Below, piece after piece: positions 44,141 to 52,606 of a stretch of 64,000 nucleotides of DNA. The notes under the pieces were generated by a model. The model was not told the DNA's origin and ran no database searches. It saw nothing but the letters and a program-made list of their open reading frames with translations. How positions within the stretch are numbered: position 1 is the stretch's first letter; the number at the start of each line of letters is the position of its first letter. The translations under genes and the position numbers were made by a program. The stretch is from an uncultured Opitutales bacterium (lineage in GTDB: Bacteria; Verrucomicrobiota; Verrucomicrobiia; Opitutales; Intestinicryptomonadaceae), in assembly GCA_944389885.1 (NCBI GenBank), contig CALXNZ010000004.1, positions 1-64,000 on the forward strand, read 5' to 3'.

Positions 44141-45060
44141 TGAAAGTTTCCATAATAGGCGGAGGCGGCAGGGTTGGCTCGTGCGCGGCTTTTGCCCTCG
44201 AATGCGCGGGGCTTGCTACCGAAATCCAAATAATGGACGCCAACCAAGATGCCGCCGAGGGCGAAGCTTTGGATTTGCTTCACGGCACCGGTGTTTTTTC
44301 CGGACAGCGCATATATACCGGCTGCTACAAGAGAGCTTCGGATTCGGATATGTTCATAATCACGGCGGGGTTGCGCCGCAAGCCCGACGAAACGCGCCTC
44401 GATCTCATAAACCGCAATGTCTCGCTCTTTAGGCAAATCCTCGGAAGCATAAAGGAGGGGGGATACCGCAAGGACGCTTTGGTTTTTGTGGTTTCCAATC
44501 CGGTTGATATACTGTCGTATATAGCCGCGAAAGAACTCGATTTGCCGGCTTCGCGCGTTTTCGGGTTGGGCACCATGCTTGACACAGCGCGTTTCAGAGC
44601 TTTAATCGCCCATGAGTTGAGAGTTCCGGCAACGCAGGTAAACGCAACCATACTTGGAGAACATGGGGATTCCATGTTCCCATTGTGGAGCGCAGCTTCC
44701 ATAAACGGCTTGCCAATGAAGGGATTTGACTCGTTCAATCTCAGTTTCCAAAACAAGATTTTTGAGCGCACTCGCGCAAGCGGAGCCGAAGTAATTAAAA
44801 AGAAAGGCGGCGCCGGTTATGCCGTGGGGGCTACAATTGCCCAGGTTGTGCGGGCGGTGCTCTTGGATACAAGAGAAATATTGCCTATTTCTTCCCTGCA
44901 AAACGGAGCTTACGGATTGAGGGACGTCTCAATAAGCGTTCCAACGGTTGTGGGGCGCGATGGCATACTAAAACATGTCGAGCTCGAGTTGTGGCCGAAG
45001 GAAAAACAGGCTCTTTCAAATTCGGCGGCTTCTCTCAAGCAGACTTTGGCCAAAGTATAG
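44140..45060 (+). CDS. Lactate/malate dehydrogenase family protein of the BMC operon
   Basis: 306 residues. The NAD-binding loop is IGGGGRVGSC, followed by ITAGLRRKPDETR, VSNPVDILSY and the catalytic GEHGDSMFPLWS with its His. The sequence fits the L-LDH/MDH superfamily; the substrate cannot be set by eye. In this operon it probably regenerates NAD+ for the aldehyde dehydrogenase, or interconverts lactate and pyruvate. Last gene of the operon, followed by a strong terminator. Confidence 0.92.
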   Translation: MKVSIIGGGGRVGSCAAFALECAGLATEIQIMDANQDAAEGEALDLLHGTGVFSGQRIYTGCYKRASDSDMFIITAGLRRKPDETRLDLINRNVSLFRQILGSIKEGGYRKDALVFVVSNPVDILSYIAAKELDLPASRVFGLGTMLDTARFRALIAHELRVPATQVNATILGEHGDSMFPLWSAASINGLPMKGFDSFNLSFQNKIFERTRASGAEVIKKKGGAGYAVGATIAQVVRAVLLDTREILPISSLQNGAYGLRDVSISVPTVVGRDGILKHVELELWPKEKQALSNSAASLKQTLAKV

Positions 45061-45079
45061 ATGCTTCTTTATGTATTGT

Positions 45080-45118
45080 AAAAATCCGCACGCCTCAAAA
45101 GGGGCGCGCGGATTTTTT
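45080..45118. terminator. Bidirectional terminator at the end of the BMC operon
   Basis: AAAATCCGCACGCC (45081-45094) pairs, with one bulge, with GGCGCGCGGATTTT (45103-45116), followed by T. The A run on the left lets it also stop the converging 1160-residue gene. Confidence 0.88.
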
Positions 45119-45140
45119 ATGCCGAATTTTTCAATGGCTC

Positions 45141-48100
45141 CTACAATATATACGGATCGGCTCCAAGCGTTCCTGCGAGAGATTTTAAATGGCTTATGCT
45201 CTTTACGGCTTTTAAAGCCGCGCGCACGGATTCCGCTTTCGCTTGATCGGAAGGGTCCCTTTTTGAATCGGATTCTTCCAATCCCTTTAGGACGTTTTGG
45301 AGGGTATTTACCTCTATTTGCTGCCGGGTCATTAGGCGTTCGGCGTACCAGTCCGAATTTATTATGTTTTCGCGCTTAAACAAATCGCGGATTTCCGGGG
45401 ATTCTATGTCTTTGCCCTCATAATTGCCGTCGCGCATTATATAGAGCAAGGCCTTTAGGGGAGGGCATGCGCCGTCAATCGAACCGTCGGCAAAATATGC
45501 TTCGGCGGCCCGCTTATGGGCGTTCACGATATTGTCCATGCTGTCGGCAAAGATTTTCATATCTTGCAATTCGGGACGCAACATGTCGGCGGTAAACACG
45601 GATCCAGGATTAGAAAATATCCTCCCAAAATACATCTTTACAAAATCCTCGGTTATTCGCCACCCTAAACGCGACGCCAAAACGGTCTTAGATTCAAATT
45701 CAAAGTCTTTACAGCGCTCGAGCATGCCGTTTTTTATAAGGTTCTGAGCGTTGCGTTCTTCGTCGGTCATGCGGCACCAAATTTCTGGAATCAAAAGGCT
45801 GATGTCGTGGTCAACCCTGTATTTCGGGCCAAGATAACCGGCGCTGCTGAACCATGCGTCGTATCCGGTCAAAGCGAGGCTCACAAGGGCGTTGTTTAAA
45901 TCCGTCACGGCGCAGAGAGCGTTGAAAGGCCCTTTTGTCATAGCTCCTTCAAGTCCCGCACCGACAGTCGATGGAGATTTTCCCGTCATGGAGGCGATAT
46001 ACTCCATAAAAAGTTCGGGAAGTTCGAGGTAGTGGAGGGGCCCGTGTACGGCAAGCGGACGTATTCCGTCAGCCGGCGGATTATTTCGCCTTCCGGATAG
46101 CACCGCTGCAACCGGATGCGGAACTTCCATATCCATCGGAATTTTGCGCGACAGGCGCGAACCGATATCGGCAATATAATATTTGCGCCTGTTTACTATA
46201 TCGTCCCTATTTTGCAGGTAGCGTACATTTTTACCCGGTTTGCCATCGACAATGCGCGGATTTGAGGAGCTTACTACAAATTCCGGAGTTTTCTCGCTTA
46301 AGAAATCCTCGAGATTTTCCCTCATTGGCTTGGTAAAATTGTCGAAACGCAAAACGTCCTCTTTCATCTCTAAAACCTGCGGGCGCGTAAGGGGCTCGTA
46401 ATTGGATATGAAGACCGCGCGTTGGGACATGTCGTATTCGGCGCGTTTGTCGTAGCCCCTTATAATGGCTTCGTCAGGGCGCTGAAAGAGCCTGTATTCA
46501 CAATTATAGGTGAACTTGACCGATTTTCCCCTGTTTTGCAGGCCCTCGGGCAGATATTTTACAGAAGAATCCGGCACTATTACCGAGGTTGTGATATCGT
46601 CTTCCATCTGCAACTTAACCGAAGGCGCGAAGTCTTTTCTGAGACTGAATGTCCTCCAAGAGCCGTCCTCGCTGAAACCTATTCGCAAATACGATGTCAG
46701 CACCGGCGAATTCTTGTATTTTAAAGTATTGCCGTCAGTGCCGTTTATAATATCCACAGAGAATTTGTCTTTCCAGTTTCCGTTCCATTCCGGGCGGTAA
46801 TGGCGCTTTACGGTGAGCACAAATTCGCGAATATAAAAAGGTATTGAAGAAACCCATGCGTTGTATTCGTCGGTGAATAGATCCGAAGGGGTAAGAAGCT
46901 TTACGACCGACCCCATAGTGCGGCGCGGATCAAGAATTTTACGGCTATTGGGCCCAAGATTTTCCGCGGAATTCTTGTTTCTATTGCCGTAGTTCTTGTT
47001 GATTATCTCGTCAACCCATTCTATGTCTTTCTTAAAGTCGGCGACTATTGTGGGGCCGTGTATAAGGGAATCTGTGACGTCTTTTGAGATTTCGCTTTTA
47101 CCGCCGCCGGAAACAGTCGCGGGCTTATGGCAGAAAACGCCCTCCTCGACGGTTCCGACAATTCTCCAGCGCCGGCTTTCGTGGGGGCGCTTCATTTCAA
47201 CCTTATAACCGCACGGAGTTATGTAGGTTTGATTAGGCAAAAGCTTTATGGATTTTTTCTCGCCGTTTAATTCCCATGACACGTCTTGAGTCTTTAGGGA
47301 AAAATACGAGTTTTCGCTCACATATATTATGTCGGGATATAGTTTGTCCCGAGCCCAGCCGTCTTCAAAAACTTCAATCCTGTCGCCGAGAAGAGCCACG
47401 GCGTCGGCAAACGAACTTTTTGTATTTGGCGCGTAGGAATTCGCCCAGAAATCGTCGCCGAGGTCGCGGCTTGCATATGCCAACGCGCCGCCGCTATGTT
47501 CTTCTTCGCATTGCCCGTATAAATTGGCTGAAAAACTTATTTGAGTCTTAACCTCTTTTTTTGTGTATCCAAAATAATTGTCGGCTATGATGGAAACTAT
47601 GACTCCGCGCGAATCTCTTGCGGTAATCTTAAAAGATTTTCCGTCGTTGTATAGCTCAGAAGGATCGCTCCAACACATTCCGTCGCGTTTTTGACGCTCC
47701 GTGGCTTCGGATATATTCGGCAGCCCAAGCTCTTTCTTTGTGAGCTTTGTCAAATGCGGAGCGAGGACTATGCAGCCGGTATGGCCTGTCCATGTCTCAG
47801 GGGTTTCCGCAGGGTCGTTCTTTTTTAAATATGGGTTTCCTGCGTTTCCGAATATGCTTTCGGCAAAATCGAGATTGCTTACCAGGCCTCCGGGAGCAAA
47901 AAATCGTATTTCCATGCTCTTTGAATTTTCGCCGTTTGGAATGGCAGGGCATACTATGGGCCTTAACAACATGGATACCCACATCTTGCCCCTATTTTCC
48001 TGATTGGCCGTAAATGGAACTTCCATTATCTCGTCAGGGGCTTCAAACGCCTTCTTCCATAGGTTCTTAAAAACAACTTTAGGCACGGATTTTTTGTCGT

Positions 48101-48623
48101 CGGGAACGGGGAGCCCGCCTTCGGCAACATGGAAAACTCCGGCGGTGGTGCGCCTGTCGCTTTTAGGATTGTTCAATATGCCCTGACGAATCCTATATGT
48201 AGATACATAATCGTTTGAATGAGTGTCCTTATCCGGCGGGAGCGAGAGTATTCTCGCCGTGCCAAAACGGTCTAATGCAAAAGTTCTATGCGGAAGCGCA
48301 GGCACAGGTTCGCGCGGTTCAAGGACATCCGATAAATAGGATTCCAGAAAGTCCATTATGCGCTTATCCGATGGACAATATATTTTGGAATATACGGTGG
48401 AAAACTCCTTGTAGTTGTCGAGAAGTGGCCGGGCCAGTTTCAAAAGAGGGTAATCGCTTTCGTTCCCGAATACGGGGGCTCCGACCGCCGCGAGGCGCAT
48501 ATTTACATATTCAAGTAGCGCTTTGCCTCCGGTTTCGTTTTTCCCCGTGCTTTCATTTATACCAAGTGAAGAACTGTAATCCATAGGAAAATAATTTATG
48601 TTTCTTGAAAGGGTGAATCCCAT
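45141..48623 (-). CDS. Probable PPi-dependent phosphoenolpyruvate carboxykinase (very large protein)
   Basis: 1160 residues, no signal peptide or membrane helix. The size fits the PPi-PEPCK family described from Entamoeba and Propionibacterium (about 1150 residues; EC 4.1.1.38), which uses pyrophosphate to interconvert PEP and oxaloacetate. Blocks I link to it from memory are RFGTARILSLPPD, NPKSDRRTTAGVFHVAEGG, RQKRDGMCWSDPSELYNDG and IADNYFGYTKKEVKTQ followed by EEEHSGG. The YFGxxKK arrangement recalls the metal- and substrate-binding Lys region of other PEPCKs. If so, it links PEP metabolism to the neighbouring sugar pathway. The start could also be the ATG at 48584. Confidence 0.62.
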   Translation of the reverse strand: MGFTLSRNINYFPMDYSSSLGINESTGKNETGGKALLEYVNMRLAAVGAPVFGNESDYPLLKLARPLLDNYKEFSTVYSKIYCPSDKRIMDFLESYLSDVLEPREPVPALPHRTFALDRFGTARILSLPPDKDTHSNDYVSTYRIRQGILNNPKSDRRTTAGVFHVAEGGLPVPDDKKSVPKVVFKNLWKKAFEAPDEIMEVPFTANQENRGKMWVSMLLRPIVCPAIPNGENSKSMEIRFFAPGGLVSNLDFAESIFGNAGNPYLKKNDPAETPETWTGHTGCIVLAPHLTKLTKKELGLPNISEATERQKRDGMCWSDPSELYNDGKSFKITARDSRGVIVSIIADNYFGYTKKEVKTQISFSANLYGQCEEEHSGGALAYASRDLGDDFWANSYAPNTKSSFADAVALLGDRIEVFEDGWARDKLYPDIIYVSENSYFSLKTQDVSWELNGEKKSIKLLPNQTYITPCGYKVEMKRPHESRRWRIVGTVEEGVFCHKPATVSGGGKSEISKDVTDSLIHGPTIVADFKKDIEWVDEIINKNYGNRNKNSAENLGPNSRKILDPRRTMGSVVKLLTPSDLFTDEYNAWVSSIPFYIREFVLTVKRHYRPEWNGNWKDKFSVDIINGTDGNTLKYKNSPVLTSYLRIGFSEDGSWRTFSLRKDFAPSVKLQMEDDITTSVIVPDSSVKYLPEGLQNRGKSVKFTYNCEYRLFQRPDEAIIRGYDKRAEYDMSQRAVFISNYEPLTRPQVLEMKEDVLRFDNFTKPMRENLEDFLSEKTPEFVVSSSNPRIVDGKPGKNVRYLQNRDDIVNRRKYYIADIGSRLSRKIPMDMEVPHPVAAVLSGRRNNPPADGIRPLAVHGPLHYLELPELFMEYIASMTGKSPSTVGAGLEGAMTKGPFNALCAVTDLNNALVSLALTGYDAWFSSAGYLGPKYRVDHDISLLIPEIWCRMTDEERNAQNLIKNGMLERCKDFEFESKTVLASRLGWRITEDFVKMYFGRIFSNPGSVFTADMLRPELQDMKIFADSMDNIVNAHKRAAEAYFADGSIDGACPPLKALLYIMRDGNYEGKDIESPEIRDLFKRENIINSDWYAERLMTRQQIEVNTLQNVLKGLEESDSKRDPSDQAKAESVRAALKAVKSISHLKSLAGTLGADPYIL

Positions 48624-48868
48624 ATTTTAAATTTCAAGCAGTTTTTCATATCCTTTTAATCGGAAAATATATTTTTGGGAAAAACAAAAGTATTTGATTT
48701 TTGCCCTCTGTATAAAAAATGGGACTTACACCTTTAATTTGAAAAACAAATACTTTAGGCTATACCGCTGAAATCTTTTTTAGAATTAAACTCTAATTCG
48801 GGCTTTTCTTAATTTAAAACAAAGTATTTATAGTTTTAAAGCCGCAAATAGATTACGAATTTCAAATG
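48624..48868. other. AT-rich intergenic region, no gene seen
   Basis: About 245 AT-rich bases between the large carboxykinase-like gene and the tRNA pair. It must contain the promoter of the large gene, but I see no clear -35/-10 pair or structured element. Confidence 0.5.
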
Positions 48869-48939
48869 TTCCCCGATAGAGATTCGAACTCCAACTAAAG
48901 GTACCAAAAACCTCTGTGCTACCATTACACCATCGGGGA
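48869..48939 (-). tRNA. tRNA-Gln (TTG)
   Basis: Minus-strand cloverleaf: acceptor TCCCCGA/TCGGGGA, anticodon loop TTTTGGT with anticodon TTG in a GAGGT/ACCTT stem, and T loop TTCGAAT. The discriminator is A. CCA is not encoded, unlike the tRNA-Met in this window. Confidence 0.9.
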
Positions 48940-48958
48940 ATGAAATATAAAAAAAAAC

Positions 48959-49031
48959 TGGAGATGATCGGGTTCGAACCGACGACCCCCACAATGCCAT
49001 TGTGGTGCTCTTCCAACTGAGCTACATCCCC
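48959..49031 (-). tRNA. tRNA-Ala (GGC)
   Basis: Minus-strand cloverleaf: acceptor GGGGATG/CATCTCC with one G-T pair, D arm GCTCAGTTGGAAGAGC, anticodon loop ATGGCAT with anticodon GGC, and T loop TTCGAAC. The discriminator is A and CCA is not encoded. It lies 19 bases upstream of tRNA-Gln on the same strand and is probably cotranscribed with it. Confidence 0.93.
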
Positions 49032-49164
49032 TTTTGAGTATTGCAAGAAAAGTGGATTTATTTTCATTCGCGTCAATTCTTTTTTTCTGCAAAATCAAAA
49101 ATTTTTATTCTTATATTGTTTGACGAGTTCGGATTTAAGGTGAAAATGCGCGGTAAAAAACATT

Positions 49165-50490
49165 ATGGAATTTATTCAAGATTATATACTCGCACACTCT
49201 ATGGAAGTCTCGGCTCTGTTGCTGATTTGCGCATATATATTGATAGCTTCAGAGAAAATACACAAGGTGACTGTGGCCCTTTTGGGCGCCTGCCTCACGG
49301 TTATTTTGGGAATATTAAGCCAGTCTAAATATAAAAACTGTGAACTAAATCCTTTATATTTTGTAAATTATATTGATTTTAATGTAATATTTCTGCTCAT
49401 CTCAATGATGATAATCGTATCGGTCACAACAAAGAGCGGAGTGTTTTCTTATTTGGCCCAGCGCATGCTTGCCCATACAGGGGGAAATCCTAAATTGATC
49501 TTGGTGGCCTTGTCTTTGTTCACAGGCGTCTTAAGCGCCTTTTTGGACAATGTCACAACCGTAATCCTTGTCATGCCTATCACATTTGCAATTTCGGATA
49601 GGCTCAATATAGATCCGACCCCCCTGCTGATTGCGGAAATATTTTCGTCAAATATCGGCGGAACCGCCACGCTTATAGGAGATCCTCCAAATATAATAAT
49701 CGGTAGCGCTGCTGGATTTTCCTTTATGGATTTTGTCTATGAACTCACCCCGGTCATATTGGTAATACTTCTGGCGGCAATCGGCATGATAGTATTTCTG
49801 TTCCGCAAAGAGTTAAAGGCAAGCGCGGACAGAGTAGCAGTCATCGACGCCGATACAAATTCCGTTCCGGCTCTCGACAGGCGCGTTTTATGGAGGTCGC
49901 TTACGGTATTGGCTTTTGTCATAGCCGGATTCATATTTAAAGATTTTATCGGTTTGGACGCAAGTATTGTCGCGTTGTTCGGCGCGAGCGTTTTGTTGCT
50001 CTTTGAAAAACCGGATTTGATATGGAGAGAAGTAGAATGGAACACTATTTTCTTCTTTATGGGGCTTTTTATCATCATAGGCGGGCTTGAGGCTTCCGGC
50101 GGAATAAAACTTATGGCTCAATGGGTATTAGATGCCACCCAGGGTTCACAGTCGGCTGCGGCTATGCTCATATTATGGACTTCCGGATTTATTTCCGGCG
50201 TAATCGACAATATCCCATATACCGCTACAATGGCTCCAATGATTGGTGAAATTAGAAACGCTATGGGAGCCGGATACGCATACCCCCTATGGTGGTGTCT
50301 CTCGCTGGGGGCGTGCCTCGGCGGAAATATGACTATCATCGGCGCGGCGGCAAACGTTATCGTTTCCGAGAACGCGGCCCGCAACGGACACCCCATATCT
50401 TTTATGAGATTTTTCGGATACGGATTTCTGGTTATGATATTATCGCTTTCTATTAGCGCGGTGTATGTGTGGTTTAGATTCTTAGCCTAA
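49165..50490 (+). CDS. ArsB/NhaD-type (ion transporter superfamily, SLC13-like) permease
   Basis: 441 residues with about eleven membrane helices. Two related halves each carry a helix break: AFLDNVTTVILVMPI and ISGVIDNIPYTATMAP. Motifs IGDPPNIIIGSAAGFSF and GGNMTIIGAAANVIVSE match the ArsB/P-protein/NhaD group. The transported species could be Na+/H+, arsenite or a dicarboxylate and cannot be set from sequence alone. It ends 2 bases from the converging queA stop. Confidence 0.85.
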   Translation: MEFIQDYILAHSMEVSALLLICAYILIASEKIHKVTVALLGACLTVILGILSQSKYKNCELNPLYFVNYIDFNVIFLLISMMIIVSVTTKSGVFSYLAQRMLAHTGGNPKLILVALSLFTGVLSAFLDNVTTVILVMPITFAISDRLNIDPTPLLIAEIFSSNIGGTATLIGDPPNIIIGSAAGFSFMDFVYELTPVILVILLAAIGMIVFLFRKELKASADRVAVIDADTNSVPALDRRVLWRSLTVLAFVIAGFIFKDFIGLDASIVALFGASVLLLFEKPDLIWREVEWNTIFFFMGLFIIIGGLEASGGIKLMAQWVLDATQGSQSAAAMLILWTSGFISGVIDNIPYTATMAPMIGEIRNAMGAGYAYPLWWCLSLGACLGGNMTIIGAAANVIVSENAARNGHPISFMRFFGYGFLVMILSLSISAVYVWFRFLA

Positions 50491-50492
50491 GC

Positions 50493-51590
50493 TTACAGTA
50501 TGAGCATTGCGTCGCCGTAGGAATAAAAGTTATAGCTTTTGTCTATGGCTATCTTGTAAAGCTCCTTTAGCGTCTTTATTCCCGTTTCCGCCCCCGGGCT
50601 TATAAATGCCGAAACCAGGCACATCAAAGTCGAACGGGGAAGGTGAAAATTTGTAATCATAGCGTCGGCGGAGAGCAATTTCTGCGGAGGATATACAAAA
50701 AGCGATGCGGAGTCGATGTAGGGGGCGGAAGCGAGAGCGTATTTTGGCAATTCAGAATGATGCTTTCTGTAAAAATCCTCAAGAGCCCTAAGAGATGTTG
50801 TGCCTACCGCCAAATTCGGGCGCTCTCTTTTTATGGCGGCTTTCAAGGTTTCCGGCGGAATCTCATAGACCTCGCAATGCATACGATGCTCTTCTACTGT
50901 TTGGGAGGTCATAGGCTTAAACGTGCCTATGCCGACATGCAGCGTGAGTTTGTAAAATTCGTGCCCTATGTCCTTCAACCCGTTGATGAGTTGATTTGTA
51001 AAGTGCAGCCCCGCGGTTGGAGCGGCGGCGGCGACCCTCTTTTGCGGATCGGCGTAAACCGTCCCGTATCTGGCATTGTCAAAATCCCTGTCGTAGTCCG
51101 TGGCGCGTTGGTCGCGGCCTATATACGGCGGGAGAGGCACAACGCCTATGGATTCCGTAAGCTCTACCATATTGGAAATGCCGGGAGCCAGTTCAAATTT
51201 TACCGATGCGGTTCCGTCGTCGAATTTTTCCATGATTCTCGCCTTGAAGAATCCCTCCTTATAAAAAGTCGAACCTATCTTCAGGCGCTTTGCCGGGCGC
51301 AACATGCAAGTCCAGAGCGTTTCGTCCCCGGTTGAAGGGGAGAGGGCGAGGCACTCAACCATTCCTCCGCTTTCCTTATTGGCAAATATGCGCGCCTTTA
51401 AAACGGAAGCGTCGTTTATGAAGAAATCGAATTGCTGCGAAAGCAGATTTGGCAAGTCCCTAAAATGCAAATGCTCCACGCGTCCGCTTTTGCGCTCGTA
51501 TAAAAGCAGGCGCGATTCGTCGCGTTTTTGCGCGGGAAATCTCGCTATCCGTTCGGGGGGGAGTTCGTAATCCAAAATACTTGCGTCCAT
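50493..51590 (-). CDS. queA: tRNA preQ1(34) S-adenosylmethionine ribosyltransferase-isomerase
   Basis: Builds the epoxyqueuosine side chain on tRNA using the ribosyl group of SAM. The family opening DYELPPERIARFPAQKRDESRLL is present in parts, with VAAAAPTAGLHFT, LTLHVGIGTFKP and TTSLRALED. It is 365 residues from the ATG at 51590; the frame extending to 51734 only overlaps the kinase gene. Confidence 0.96.
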   Translation of the reverse strand: MDASILDYELPPERIARFPAQKRDESRLLLYERKSGRVEHLHFRDLPNLLSQQFDFFINDASVLKARIFANKESGGMVECLALSPSTGDETLWTCMLRPAKRLKIGSTFYKEGFFKARIMEKFDDGTASVKFELAPGISNMVELTESIGVVPLPPYIGRDQRATDYDRDFDNARYGTVYADPQKRVAAAAPTAGLHFTNQLINGLKDIGHEFYKLTLHVGIGTFKPMTSQTVEEHRMHCEVYEIPPETLKAAIKRERPNLAVGTTSLRALEDFYRKHHSELPKYALASAPYIDSASLFVYPPQKLLSADAMITNFHLPRSTLMCLVSAFISPGAETGIKTLKELYKIAIDKSYNFYSYGDAMLIL

Positions 51591-51592
51591 TG

Positions 51593-52510
51593 TCAAAGCA
51601 AAGATGCGTCGAAAATTTTGCGCGATTTCACCATAGCTGACGATATTTGTAAAGCCGATTTGAGCGAATCGAGCGCGCCTTTGCCCATCAGGAGAATATT
51701 TGTTATCAGAACCGCGAACATCACGTCGCCGCAACCCGTGGCCGACACTTCTTTGGATACCTGCGGAGGAACGAGTTTTATTGTGTTGCCGATTTCATAG
51801 CGGTTTCTTGCGAGCGTTGTTCTCGGCCCGTCGCTTACGGCGAAGAATTCCGCCCCGCATTTTGCGGAAAACTTATTGAATAATTCTAAAAATTTTTCTT
51901 CGGATTTATCGTCAAATTCCCCCGCCAATCCAAACAACTCCTTGCGGTTTATTTTAAGTATTCTGGCATTTGCTGCAAAGACGTCGGAGAGCGGTGGGCC
52001 GTAAGTATCGAAGCAAAGTTGCAGCCCTTTTTCAGACGCAAGTTCAGATAGCATCTTTGACTTAAATGGATTCCATTCGGGAAAACTTCCGCAAAAGGCC
52101 AAGATGTCGCCTTCTGAGGATTGTTCGCGGATTTTATTTACAGCAAATGTAAACGCGGAGTCGGACACTGGAACGTCGGAGTTTAAAAAAGTGGTCTCAA
52201 TTCCCGATGAAGAGTCTATCGCCACAAGACCGGTGCGCGTCAGCCCAGGGGTGGGACTGGATATTATCGGGCCTATATTTTCCTCGCGTATGGCTTCCGC
52301 ACACAAGTCGCCTATTTTACCCGCGGGAAATATGACGAGAGTCGAGGTGAATCCAAGACCCGCTATCGCCCGCGAAACATTCACGCCTTTGCCGCCCACT
52401 TGGAATCGGGTGGGGGATTTTGCGCGAACCGTCCCGCCCAATAGCGGCATATCGAATTCCGATGCGAATTCGGCAAGCAAGTTGCCAGTTATCGTAAAGA
52501 TTTTCGGCAT
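51593..52510 (-). CDS. PfkB-family sugar kinase (1-phosphofructokinase-like)
   Basis: 305 residues. It has GGKGVNVSRAIAGLG near residue 36 and the phosphate-binding SATGCGDVMFAV near residue 255, both PfkB hallmarks. The N-terminal ITGNLLAEF and overall layout fit the 1-phosphofructokinase/tagatose-6-phosphate kinase group (FruK/LacC). The sugar cannot be fixed by eye. The start is the ATG at 52510; queA follows 2 bases after its stop. No PTS genes lie nearby. Confidence 0.87.
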   Translation of the reverse strand: MPKIFTITGNLLAEFASEFDMPLLGGTVRAKSPTRFQVGGKGVNVSRAIAGLGFTSTLVIFPAGKIGDLCAEAIREENIGPIISSPTPGLTRTGLVAIDSSSGIETTFLNSDVPVSDSAFTFAVNKIREQSSEGDILAFCGSFPEWNPFKSKMLSELASEKGLQLCFDTYGPPLSDVFAANARILKINRKELFGLAGEFDDKSEEKFLELFNKFSAKCGAEFFAVSDGPRTTLARNRYEIGNTIKLVPPQVSKEVSATGCGDVMFAVLITNILLMGKGALDSLKSALQISSAMVKSRKIFDASLL

Positions 52511-52606
52511 ATCGGCAATCTGAATCTTTTTTGTAGGCTTGCAAGAAAAACGGTTGCAATAGGCCATTTTTTTCTGCGATAATATTCAGTTAAACTACGA
52601 TAAACT

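Noticed and set aside
48828-49076. 82-residue minus-strand frame with a VAQLEEHHNGIVGVVGSNP-like sequence
   Set aside because: It reads through the tRNA-Gln and tRNA-Ala genes; this is a well-known false protein pattern.
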